From Ampullaceana balthica (taxonomy: Eukaryota; Mollusca; Gastropoda; Lymnaeidae), in contig CALYLW010000127.1 in the NCBI GenBank assembly GCA_944989445.1, positions 414,535-478,534 on the forward strand: a DNA stretch of 64,000 nucleotides, in the 5' to 3' direction. Every line of letters starts with the position of its first letter. The stretch's first letter is position 1. The notes beneath the pieces were generated by a model. The model was given only the letters and a program-made list of their open reading frames with translations. It had not been told where the DNA came from and ran no database searches. Position numbers and translations under genes: made by a program. This document shows, piece by piece, positions 10,823-24,900 of this stretch.

Positions 10823-13800
10823 CTAGAAATTTAAAGAAATTATTGGGGGTTTTTTCATTTGTAAATAATGTAGTTAAGGATATTTTATAGGTCAATATGT
10901 ATTTTTTTAATATTGCTTTTTTCTATCTGAATCATAATAAAAAATTTTAACATCTGTCTCAAAAAATTTACAGCCGATTTGTTTGAGGGATGCTAAAATG
11001 TATTTTGTAAATATCTACCTTTCCTGTTTGATTCAATGATGTAAATATCTACCTTTCCTGTTTGAGACAATGATGTAAATATCTACCTTTCCTGTTTGAG
11101 AAAGTGATGTAAATATCTACCTTTCCTGTTTGAGACAATGATGTAAATATCTACCTTTCCTGTTTGAGACAATGATGTAAATATCTAACTTTACTGTTTG
11201 AGACAATGATGTAAATATCTACGTTTCCTGTTTGAGACAATGATGTAAATATCTACTTTTCCTGTTTGAGACAATGATGTAAATATCTACCTTTCCTGTT
11301 TGAGACAATGATGTAAATATCTACATTTCCTGTTTGAGACAATGATGTAAATATCTACATTTCCTGTTTGAGACAATGATGTAAATATTTTAATGAATTC
11401 CAACACAGATTTTTCGCTCCACTCCCTACCTCAATAAAAAACCAAGCATTTATTTTATATTGTTCCTAAACTATACAGATACATATTTTTAAAAATAAAT
11501 TTTCGAATGAATTGTTATTAACTTTTTAATAATCAATTTTAACAAATATTGGAATAATAAAAACATAATTAAAGCTTTTTTTAAAAAAAAGATCCATTTT
11601 GTTTTTCATGACTGTGTCAGACACCTTTACGTCATTTATAGATTTATTGTTCTTTATGTATTGCAACATTTCTATCCATATATCGTTTATTTCATTAGTA
11701 CAGTGCACACTAAAAGGAGACCATTACCGCATCCCAAAGATTTTCTTTTTAAAGTATTTAATCTAATGTATGACTACTTATCTCACATTATTGGATATTG
11801 ATAAATGAAAATCATAGTTGTGATTCAAATTCCAATAAAAAGCAAAATAATCCTACATACATTTTAACATATAAACTGCATTTAATACATTACAAGATTA
11901 TTCAAAATATATTATATAAAAAACAATACTTCCAATACAAATCATATTCAGCCTTAATGAACTTTAATTTATTTTTGTATTTTTTATGATCCATTGAAAG
12001 TATCAATTGCTCCTACTTAAGATACACGTTACTGACACGCCACTGATGATAACTATATACAACTAGTTTGTGCTGCGGCGCCGTGGCGCCTGCGGCGCCC
12101 CCTTTTTAGAAGGGCGCCTACGGCGCCCACCTTTTTCAAAAGCCCAACTAACTTGTCCTTGTATGATAAATACGTAATATTAAAATTTCTTAAATGTACA
12201 CAAAGTATATTATAATAGTTTTTTTAATTTTAATTTTATTTTTTATGTCAAAAGCCCAAGTAACTTATCCTTGTATGATAAATACGAAATATTCCTGAAA
12301 TGTACACAAAGTATGTATATAACATAGGTTGTGCTGCGGCGCCCACTTTTATTTTTCAAAAGCCCAACAAACTTGTCATTCGTATTACTATTACAAGGGT
12401 ATGATAGATACGTAATATTAAACTACCTTAAATGTACACAAAGTAATGTTAAATTGAGGCTGTAGAGCGCCTACGGCGCCCACTTTATTTTTTGGTCAAA
12501 AGCCCAAGTAACTTATCCTTGTATGATAAATACGAAATATTCCTGAAAATTAAACAAAGTATTTATATAATAATTTTTACAGTTCTAATCACCACACAAT
12601 TTTTTAACTAATTTTAGAAAGCAGCGCACCAAATTACTGCACCAAAAAATAACTATTTGAGTCAAGCATCACTGCCTACAACGCAAATTTTAAAAAAAGC
12701 AGAGTCATTTCGCTTAGCGTTAGGCGTCAGTGATAATTGAGCGTAAATATATAATATATTATATGCAATAATAAGAGTGGTGGTAATGTGTTACATGTAT
12801 TTAAATATGTTATTCAAAGATAAATATAAAAGTCTAAAAGATATGATATTTAATTATCACTTTGGTTTGTTTTGTTTTTTTAATCATTATTCCTACATTG
12901 GGTTCCTTTTCATAATATTCGAAAGCAGCTAATTTCTTTTAATTTCGTGGATAGACTGCGGGTTACCGGGGCCCAAACAAATTCCAATTTTATCTGTCCA
13001 GACCTTAAACTGCCGGTGTCACGAAATAAAGTCTCCCCGAAAATAAAGTCTCCCCTGGAGAGTTTATTTTTAAAGTCGCAAGATGATGTTATGAAAGTAA
13101 GGTTCAATAATTTCTCTGCATTTCTAAATGTTGTAAAAATAATTTAATTTTAAAAATCTATTTTTTGTATGTGTACGTAAACTTTTGACTAAATTAAAGT
13201 AACTGAAACTGAAATCATGTTTATTACTTCAAAACATTTGTAATATCTATATATTTAAAAGAATTGTTCTGTCTTTAATAACTTGTATTAAGGTTGAGTG
13301 GTTATTAGCAGTTTTGTTTTTTTACTTGTAGTCAGATAAATAGTCTAACGCATTATTACGTTAACAAAAATAAATGAGTGTTGGAAAATTATTAAATACA
13401 AGAAGCCAATTTTTAGTAAATTATTAGATTTCAAATTTGATATTTAAAAAAGTAGCAAACGTCTCGGTAGAGTTATTAAAGGAATTACTGTATTATTAGT
13501 GTAGCCCTCTCACCAGACGCGTCACTAAGGTTGGCGTCAACTAGTGTGGTAAGCTCATGGTTTCACCCCCTCACGACTAAACCCATAGACCTCCTCCAAG
13601 TCTGCCAGTGGCAAATAAAGGAAACACATAATTTTACAGTTGGTGAACCCAATGTTCCCTTCCACCTGCGCGGCTACGCGGCCGCGAAGATATGAGACCA
13701 ATGCCGCGCAGCAGTTTAGAATTACCGCGCTGCAAATTTTTTATAATAATGCACAAATATGGATGCTGTGCAACTTTGCACACGAAATTTCATACTTTGC

Positions 13801-16800
13801 ACACGGACCAACGAACCTTAGAGGGAACATCGGTGTCACCCCTTGTGATAGTGTCACCCGGTGCGGTCAGAACAACCAACACCCCTCCCTATTGACGCCT
13901 CTGCGTCTCACAACACACTGCATAGCCTACAGAGTTTTTAAAAAATAAACACTAAATAAACAGGTCAGCGGCATAGCCCAATTTTTTGTTGTTACTTAAT
14001 TTGGTCGCTCCCACACGCTTTCCCCAACTTTAACAGTGGATTTCTTTATTTTAAACTGAGTCTACTGAACGAGTAGGCCAATACTCTAGTTAGTAAGAAA
14101 ATTTCTCACCGTCTGAAAACCTGACGTATGTGCGACTTTAACGTTTATAGTAACAACACAAACCCACACCTTCAAAGACATAATCATTGCCTAATGAAAC
14201 AAAACAACTTCCCTTATACACCCAAAAACTGTCTGTGTGTCAATTTGTACAGCATGGGGGAAAATTTAAACAATTAAGCAATTTTTCAAATTGTTTCACG
14301 CCCTTGATCGGTGTCTTCACCCCCTCATATCTGTCTATATCTACGCCACTACCAGAAATAATAGTATTACAGTGAACATGTGTGAATATTACAATAATAC
14401 AAACGTAATTATTCTTTATTCTTTTGTTTCTGAGTGATCTCTTTGTGTTATATTGAAAGTATGATCAGAAGCGAATTTAATTTGGGGAAAACATTATTTT
14501 ACCGGGTAGGGGAAAATTTAAGTTTATCGAGAGGAAAATATTTTCTCCCTGTGATGATTTATTTTAAAATAGATCCACCTGGGAGAGGGGAGACTCTGTA
14601 TGGGGGAGGATTTATTTTGCAACACCGGCATTAACTAGCCCAGACAATAATTGAGTATATGTGTGTGACCTTATGCTAGAAGAATTGCCTTACAGGGTTT
14701 TTTTTAAAATTTTTAGATTTATTTGCTTTTTTTGAAAATAAACTAGTTTAATTAGTTATTAAACTAGTTAAATATGAATTTTTTAGATATTTGATAACTC
14801 AAGTAGCGGGTTATTTGACAATGAATCAAAACCGACTGATTGATGGAGTAAAGTGATTCAAATAATATTCATTGTATTTCATGACCGCTTGCAAAGGGAT
14901 GTTAATGTTACTAAAAATGTCTCACTGGTCACTACAATGGTCACCGACGTCCTGGAGAACCTGCCACGATAACCTGAGGTCGACATACTCCTGGAGTCTC
15001 TGTAACGAGTCCACCATCGCTTGATGGCCTTCCTCACCTGAAACAAAAGAAAAGTACGTATGTCTAAGCACCTGAGTCCAAATGTTAAACAGGCAACAAG
15101 TACGTATGTCGAAGCACCTGAGTCCAAATGTTAAACAGGCAACACAAATATTTTGTGTTGATGATCTCAACACGCCATGACAAATTACTTGTCATCCATG
15201 GAGGTATTAAAGTTAGAATAGCAACTGTAAAGGTCTCATTTTATGTCATGAAATTGTGTCTATAGAGTGCCCATTTCAGCAGGAAAGTTTGATTTTATTG
15301 AGATATTTGAAATCCAATGATTTTTTCTTTATAAATCCAAATTTATTATCTGATTAAAAAGTGAATAATATAAGTTCACTTCATAAAAATCTTATTTACT
15401 TATTTAACTTATATTTATTGATGTAATTTGTGTAAGCGTCTTAAGTCAACCTGTTTTCATTCGTATTACTATTGCTCTTTGGTACTAAGTTATTAGGGGT
15501 GGAAAATACAAACATTAATTAAATGTGCCTTCAAATATATACGATTTTTGCACTTTTGATTTAATTCTATATAATCTTTTGTCTCGGAGCTATACTAAGT
15601 TAAATGAACCAACATAAATTAATCACATTTAAAAATCACATTAACGACTTTACACATGTTTTAGATATACCTGGTTCGTAGGTGTTTTGGTATGACATAA
15701 ATGAGACGCATACATATTTGTAAATATTTTAGTCCCTTACCTCAATATTTGTCATACAGTAAAGAGCCACAAATATACTCTGGAAATCAAAAGAGAAACT
15801 TAAAGTGATCGCATTAAAAATTGAATTTATACATAAAATATAATTATTAGAAATATGAAATAAATATAATGTATGACTTCTTCGCTTTCCTTAGAGACGA
15901 TTTATTTTTATTTTTATTATTATTATTATTATTTTAATCGGACAGATATTAAAATACTTTCATTGCTACCAGATATCTGGGACTTGATGCACAAAGGTTG
16001 TTTTCTGGGTGTATTGGATGGTTGTGGTGTACAGTTGAATGTTGTACTGATAAATGTTTTATAGTTATTTTATATTATTGTTTATGTGTACGTGTCCTTG
16101 GTTTAATTGACATCGATCAACTGCTCAATTATATACTTGTGGTCATTAATAATATGGTGATTGGTTCAATGGAGATTGGTACTGGTGATGTCTGCTGTTG
16201 TAATTAGTTTTTGAAATGTTCTTTACTGGTACATGTATTGATGTTTAGGTTATTGGTTTAACACGTGTTACAGTGTGAGTGGTGATAAGGCGTACGAGTT
16301 ATTGGTTTACAGGTAATACAGTGTGTGTTCATGATATATAGTAGTGGCGGGCATGTGTTTACTTGTGATACAGAGGACTGGTGATTATTTTACTGGTTAT
16401 ACAGAGCACTGGTGATTATTTTACTGGTGATATAGAGCACTGGTGATTATTTTACCGGTGATACAAGATAATTGTGTTGCTTTACATGAAATAAAGTGTG
16501 CTAGAGATGCATAGTAATGTGATTGGTTTACTGTTGATTGATACATTTCACTGTTGTTTGCCTACTGATGAACAAAAGACAAACTTTCTGATAGACCCCA
16601 CAATAAACTATTTTTTTTTATTTTTGGTTTAAGTAGTGTATGAAGTGATCAAAAGAGACAAAAGCTCATAATATCAAAAAGCGGCATCACCTGTGTGTAA
16701 GGAAGAAACATAGCCATATAAAGGGGCATTATGCTTCTCGGTGGTACAAGAATTATGTTGATTGTTCCAAGCAGGAACCCCAACACAATGGTCGACTTGA

Positions 16801-19800
16801 CGGTTTGCCTGTGTACACAAAGTTATATTGCTCTAAACATCATGAAAGAAGAATTGATTATTTATTTTAAAGAAAACCAATATTGGTTTATTTTCAAAGT
16901 CAAATTTTATCTAAAATCTCTCATGAATCAGTTTCATCTAAGTTTGGAGGGGGGGGGAGACAGTTTTAAAAATTTAGTATTGTATTTAACAATTAGCAAT
17001 AAATAATTACGTCTTTAAAACTATTTTGTGATACGCTTTGATTTTTTAAACAATTTTCCTAACACGATATTTTTCTATTAACACTTAATACCATTGTTTG
17101 GACCATTTGAAAATTCACAATACGAGATTCTTTGTAAAGTATTTTCTGATAACAACATGCCTTGTTAAACTGATTATACACTTTTCAAATTGGCTTAGCT
17201 GCCCACACACAGAACGTTAACAACAGCATACAAGTACGACACTTATGAACCATGATTTATTAATAAGGTTAAATAAAACTTGGTTACATGATAATTTTAG
17301 ATTCATAATAGATTCATAACGAGCATAAACATTTTCGACAAAGAGATCATGATAATGGCAATATTGTTTAAAGGTATTACCCTAAATTTAAAGATAAAGA
17401 AGATGTGATTGACAACTCACCACACTTTCCGACACTCTGTGACATTTTCATTGCACAGTTTGGAGATAACAATCCTGATAAGGTTCAACAAGATAACCAG
17501 GTTAACCTGATGACAGAAAGTCTCGTGTTAAACTAACCTATAGGCCCATTTAATGCCGTATGGACTGCTTCATTACTTTTTCCACTACAGTGATACACAA
17601 AGTCAAAGCAAAAGGGAAATTTAAACCTAAACCTTTTCTCACTATATATTTTATTTGCTCTTATTTGAACTGACAACAGGAAAGTTAGCATTTTAACCCA
17701 ATTGTGTGGGTTAGTGGGTTTATCTGGGCTGTCGCCTCGGTCCCCAAATTTCTTGGGACGAAAAATTGCTATACAAATTCTTACCCTTCACAAAGGAAAG
17801 AAGAAACGGAGCTATTGTTTCCAAACCTGTTGCTATGTGGGTAATTTTTACTACCTTAAATTTCATGGTTCTCTAGCCAGACGTTTTTAAATAAATTTGA
17901 AAACATAAATCTTTTCATACATCGCATTTTTAAAAAAAATAAAATTACTACTTTAATACTCACTACTTTGATCATTTTAATTTAAAAAATTAATTAATTT
18001 TGAAAGGTTTCCAGTACTGCACGTGCAACTTGTGGAAGTCTGGCTGAAAGTATTGCGTTATGTGCACCAGCCACAAGTTAGGGGCGAGTCATTCAAACAG
18101 TGCCTCGGCTAATTGGCACTGACGCTCGCCACTATTTGTATCAAATGGTGATATATAAATAGTTCAATAAAAATGAAAAATACTTTTTATAATGCCTTTA
18201 ATTAACATTGAATATATTTTACTTAATTTTACAGCGTAAATATTTTACTATATCAGGTTTTGTACGCTACAAATGTTCTAGTTCTAAATTTATGTTAAAA
18301 TTTACATGAGACGACTTTACACTTTCAGGGTATGTAACTGTTTGAAAAATAAATTAAGCATCTTGACGTAATGCTCTAAACTTGCTTCCCTTTTTTTAAA
18401 TATTTGCATTATCTATTGAAACGTGTGCGTTGTCTTTAAAAAAAAATTAAAGAGATTATTTTTCTTTCGATAACATTTGCATGAATCTTTGTTTCCAAAA
18501 ACTGACACCCAGTGAATTGACTGCGAGATGTGCTCATTTAAACGAAAACAATTAAGTAATTAAATACGTCAAAAGCATGTTTCTTTTAAACGTGGAATAA
18601 AATATTTTTAGCCAGTTACTACTCAAATATGACAGTGTTGTGAGGCGAAGCTGGATAAAGTTTCTAGGTGTAGGTGTTGATGGAAGGTGTCATTAAAGTG
18701 AAGGGGCCAATCAATAATTGAACATATATAAATATATGACCGATGGATGATGATGAAAGACATGAAATTGTTACATACCATTAAAACAAAGATAATGGGT
18801 GCAAAGATCAACCATTTCTCAGTACCAGAAACTGTGAACCAGCAAATATCGGGTTGGTTGACTTGCATCACTATCACCCAGCATATCATAACAAGCCCAG
18901 GCACCACTGGAACAAAAGATTCCAAACATGTAATAGAATTATTAGAGTCTGGCTGAACCCGTTTAGCATTTCTTAGTTGAGCTCGTTAGTGATCTGTCTG
19001 GCAGTGAAAATTGGGAAGGATGTTTGTGGTTGTCCTTGGTGTGACAGTATTCGGGGCTGATGTTGGCGTCTTTGTTGGTGCCGTTAGATGGCGCTATTAG
19101 GTGCTGATGTCAAATGGATTATGTCTTGTAGTACTGGTTATGGTGACATTAACAAACTTCCAAAAGTTTAAATGTATTCATCGAAATCAGTTGTATAAAT
19201 AAAGTTTCACATCTAAAGCCTATAGACATTAAAGCAGAACACATTCCTTAAACTGTTTTACCTACCCAAACCTATAACACATTCCTTCAACTGTTACCTA
19301 CCCAAACCTATAACACATTCCTTCAACTGTTACCTACCCAAACCTATAACACATTCCTTCAACTGTTACCTACCCAAACCTATAACACATTCCTTCAACT
19401 GTTACCTACCCAAACCTATAACACATTCCTTCAACTATTACCTACCCAAACCTATAACACATTCCTTCAACTGTTACCTACCCCAACCTATAACACATTC
19501 CCTCAACTATTACCTACCCCAACCTATAACACATTCCCTCAACTATTACCTACCCCAACCTATAACACATTCCCTCAACTATTACCTACCCCAACCTATA
19601 ACACATTCCCTCAACTATTACCTACCCAACCTATAACACATTTCCTCAACTATTACCTACCCCAATCTATAACACATTCCTTCAACTGTTTTACCTACCC
19701 AACCTATAACACATTCCTTCAACTGTTACCTACCCCAACCTATGAAGTAGAAGAGCAAACACGAAGAATTTTCCCGTCTGAAAGGCCTCATGACGAGAAT

Positions 19801-21812
19801 AAAATGAAGATGCAGCCCTTCAACAAACATCCATGAGAAATTGGAAATGAATGCGAATTCATATATAGTAAAAAACAAGTTGCATACCCAGCTCTGAAAT
19901 GAAAGAAATTGTATTGGATTAAAAAAACAACCGATTTAAATAGAGAGAAAACAATCACAAGCATTAAATCAATCAATGTGCCCTTGACTGGAACTACCAT
20001 TCCTTGACTGGTTAACAGGTCGAGTGGCAGCGCACTGGACTGTCGTACCGATGGTCACGGGTTCGAATCCGTGTGAAGACAAGGGTTTGTTCCCGGGGAA
20101 CTAGGGCGTCCCTGAGTCACCCCGCTCCGAATGGGTACCTAACACTACATGTAGTTAGGCGGCTGGGTAATGCGTGGAACCCACAAAGCCGTGGCCTGTG
20201 AACGCTGCATCACTTGCCAAACAGATCATATGTCATGGTCTGTGGACGCAACTATCTTCTGCATAGAAGGAGCGTCTGTATAGATAAGTCAAGTCGTGTT
20301 AAGTCAACAGGGCCAAATTTCTGCCTAGGCCTACAAGGCCCGGCCTAGGGGCCCAGCCAGCCTAGGGGCCCAGCCAGCCTAGGGGCCCGGTGGCGGAATC
20401 TTTTCATAAGCATAACGTTCGTTTTCAGCGCTAAAGAGAGTAATGAATTACTTAAGATCTAACATAGGAGAGCAGTCTCAATTTACTCTCTGTAATGTAC
20501 ACAGAGCAGAAATAATACATTCATTTGACTATGAATTTTATAGAATAACGTAACTATATTAACATAGACTGTATTATTCTGATGTTTATTTAAATCATTA
20601 AAGTCGATTAAAAATGAAATGTTCTGTGCTAGTGCATTTAATTTGCTAAATTTAAAAAAAGCTTGACGATGGTTGGGGGGCCCAAATGTCAAGTGAATAG
20701 TGGCCCTGGGGTCTCTAATTCCGGGCCTGCTGGTTAATCTTCCTTGACTTGGCGTCTTTTCTTGAATGAACAGAAATTTCCCTCAGTTGCCCTTCCTTGA
20801 CTTGATAGCCTTTCCCTCAATAGGTAGCCATTTTACTGGGTGGCTCTTACATGACTACCTAGCCTTTCCTTGAATCGGTAGCCATTTAAAGGGGTAGCCT
20901 GTACTTGATTGGGTAACCCTTAAATCTGTTGGCCTTCCCTTGAGAATTAGCCGAAATTGGACTGGGTAGCAATCCCTAGAGAGAGTAGCCTTTGCATGCT
21001 ATTGATTGAATAGATATCTGACCAATTCCCTCATTTGACCATTTAAACACACCATAAACAAAAGCTTTTAAGTCCTACAGAGATTGAAATCTTTCTAGAA
21101 AAACCTACCGACAAATTTGATACTTTGAACACATAAATTCCAAAAAGACAGCTCTTCATTGTGAACCTCAGGATGAAGGATGCAATAAGGTTTTTATGAA
21201 TTTTGATACGTGTATTTTGGACACTCCTGAAAATAAAGTTGAGGGCGTGAAAAATAAACGCTTTTCTGTTGTTACATTTGTACATTTTATTTTCTAAAAG
21301 TTTTGTTGAACCCTAGAAGAGTAACGAAGTAAAATTAATATTTCTCTAATCCTAGATAAAATAAGGACGACGACGGTGCTATCATATTTGTCACATGCTG
21401 TCTTCTATTATTCAACAATATAATATTATATGTAGTCGATTTTGGACGTAACGTTATTTTTAATACTTCAACTGTGTCCGGTAGATGCCCCCGAAAAAAA
21501 GGGAAACAATTTTAAAACGTATGTGTTATTTCCATGTTGTTATTGAGATAGCTAACTGAAAAATGCTAATGCAAATCTTGATGAGACTTACTTAAATCTC
21601 GTAAGGGTGATGAGTGTCAACAAAAGGAGACCAGCGGAGACGACGCTGAGATAAAAGTAAATATTGGCAAGCTCTTGGGCTCTCTGAGGAATAATGAAAG
21701 AAAACAAAGAGTTTGTTAAAGTGATTGCATTCAAATCGGTAAACAGAATTCGATGATCTTATCCATCATACATCTACCCACCTATTCATCCATCCACCTA
21801 TCCTTCAACCTA

Positions 21813-21853
<41 letters not shown>

Positions 21854-21866
21854 TTCTACCTTTCTA

Positions 21867-21908
<42 letters not shown>

Positions 21909-24900
21909 TAAGTTTGTATATTTAACTATATATAGATATATTATTTATATGTATACATACATACATACAAGGTCGGTCTTAGCAATTGCGGAGCGCTATG
22001 CCGCTCAGTATGTGAAACGGATTTCGCGGGGCCCAATTTGGGTAGGGATAAGGAATTAATAAGGATAATAAAGGAAAATTAAGATAGGCGAAGCCTATGA
22101 AAGCTTGGGGCCCACTGCGGCCGCATAGTTTGCAGTGGCATAAGACCGGCCATTTATATATAATATATATATATATTTCTTTCTGTTATTCATGTAACTT
22201 TGATAGATGTATGAGGATGCTGTGAATGATAAATGAAATAAAAGGTTGCTAACCAACTCTTAACATTTTATAGTTTTAATTTCCAGTTTACTCACCTGCA
22301 AATGTCTGTATTCACCTAGAATGTAATACGAAATATTGGCAATATAAAAAATTAAGCTGATCATATAAATAACTCAATATATGTATAAAAAAATATTGGA
22401 ATATATATTCGAAAGTATTAATATATTGATGGTTACAAAGTCAGGTATCAAATTTCTTAGCAAAAATCAACTTTTAATAGAACTAATTTGTAAAAGTCTA
22501 AATATCTCTATACATCTCTATATCTCTATCTCTATATATATAAGAGGCATTTGTTGTCTGGATGTCTGTCTGTTCCCTAATAACTCAAGATCCAGACAAC
22601 CAAATAACGTGAAATTTGGTACACGTACACAAAATTATACCGGAAAGGTTATTAAACAGGTTTCGTTCCATATTTATAAGATACTGGGGGCTGGGGGCCC
22701 AAAATGTAGTTTTTCCCTATATGAGCTATATAAAATAAAAATTATTGAAAATTAAGACGTAAAATAATGACACAAAATAATAAACATTTTGGTGTCGAGA
22801 TTAACAAGAAGGCGATTATCGCCATAAAATAATTTTTTTGTTGTTGCTTTGTTGTTGTTGCTTTTGTTGTTGCTTTTGTTGTTGCTTTTGTTGTTTTGTT
22901 GTTGTTGCTTTGTTGTTGTTGCTGTTGTTGTTGTTGTTGTTGTAGTTGTTGTTGTTTTGTTGTTGATTTTTTTTTGTTTTTTTTTGTAGTTGTTGCTGTT
23001 GTTGTTTTTGTGGTTGTTGCTGTTGTTGTTGCTGTTGTTGTTGTTGCTGTTGTTGTTGCTGTTGTTGTTGCTGTTGTTTCTTTTGTGTTGTTTTTGCTGT
23101 TGTTGTTGTCCACATCCCTTGCCCTGCAACGACAATGTCCTTCATGTTGTTGTTGCTTTGTTGTAGTTGTTGTTTTGTTGTTGTTGCTTTGTTGTTGTTG
23201 ATGTTGTTGTTGTAGTTGTTTTATTGTTGTTTTGTTGTTGATTTTGTTGTTTTTTGTTGTTGTTTTGTTTTTGTTGTTTTGTTGCTGTTGCTGTTTCTGT
23301 TGTTGGTTTTGTCGTTGTTGCTGTTGTTGTTGCTGTTGTTGTAGTTGTTGTTTTGTTGTTGTTGCTTTGTTGTTGTTGCTGTTGTTGTTGTAGTTGTTGT
23401 TGTTTTGTTTTTGTTGTTTTGTTGCTGTTGTTGTTTTTGTTATTGTTGCTGTTGTTGTTAAGCCCGGGAGAAGCCGGGTACTTGCCCCTAGTATCTATTC
23501 TCTATATATATAAGCCGCATTTGTTGTCTGTCTGTTCCCTAATAACTCAAGATCCAGACAACCAAATAACGTGAAATTTGGTACACGTACACAAAATTAT
23601 ACCAGAAAGGTTATTAAACAGGTTTCGTTCCATATATATAAGATACTGGGGCCCGGGGGCCCAAAATGTAGTTTTTCCCTATATGAGCTATATAAAATAA
23701 AAATTATTGAAAATTAAGACGTAAAATAATGACGCAAATTAAAAGACATTTTGGTGTCGAGATTAACAAGAAGGCGATTATCGCCATAAAATATTTTTTT
23801 TTGTTGTTGTTGCTTTGTTGTTGTTGCTTTTGTTGTTGTAGTTGTTGTTTTGTTGTTGTTGCTTTGTTGTTGTTGCTGTTGTTGTTGCTGTTGTTGTTGT
23901 AGTTGTTGTTTTGTTGTTGTTTTGTTGTTGATGTTTTTGTTGTTGTTTTGTTTTTGTTGTTGTTGCTGTTGTTTTTGTTGTTGTTGCTGTTGTTGTTGCT
24001 GTTGTTGCTTTTGTGTTGTTTTTGCTGTTGTTGTTGTTGTCCACATCCCTTGCCCTGCGACGACAATGTCCTTCATGTTGTTGTTGCTTTGTTGTTGTTG
24101 CTGTTGTATTTGTTGTTTTGTTGTTGTTGCTTTGTTGTTGTTGCTGTTGTTGTTGTAGTTGTTGTTTTGTTGTTGTTGTTTTGTTGTTGTTTTGTTTTTG
24201 TTTTGTTGTTGTTTTTGTTGTTGTTTTGTTTTTGTTGTTTTGTTGTTGTTTTTGTTGTTTTTGTTGTTGTTTTGTTTTTGTTGTTTTGTTGTTTTTGTTG
24301 TTTTTGTTGTTGTTTTGTTTTTGTTGTTTTGTTGTTGTTTTTGTTGTTTTTGTTTTGTTGCTGTTGTTGTTAAACCCGGGCGGGAGCCGGGTACTTGCCC
24401 CTAGTATACATATAAGACGCATTTGTTGTCTGTCTGTCTGTTCCCTAATAACTCAAGATCCAGACAACCAAATAACGTGAAATTTGGTACACGTACACAA
24501 AATTATACCGGAAAGGTTATTAAAAAGGTTTCGTTCCATATATATAAGATACTGGGGGCCGGGGCCCAAAATGTAGTTTTTCCTTATATGAGCTATATAA
24601 AATAAAAATTATTGACAATTAAGACGTAAAATAATGACGCAAAATAATAAACATTTTGGTGTCGAGATTAACAAGAAGGCGATTATCGCCATAAAATAAT
24701 TGTTTTGTTGTTGTTGCTTTGTTGTTCTTGCTTTTGTTGTTGTAGTTGATGTTTTGTTGTTGTTACTTTGTTGTTGTTGCTGTTGTTGTTTTTTTGTTGT
24801 TGTTTTTGTTGTTGTATTGTTTTTGTTGTTGTTGTTGCAGTTGTTGTTTTTGTTGTTGTTGCTGTTGTTGTTGCTGTTGTTGTTTTTGTGTTGTTTTTGC

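Noticed and set aside
14922..15173. Alternative minus-strand frame across exon 11 (…HQAMVDSLQRLQEYVD…)
   Set aside because: It looked like an exon at first, but the frame VRKAIKRWWTRY joins TM7 in phase and matches helix 8 of class B receptors.
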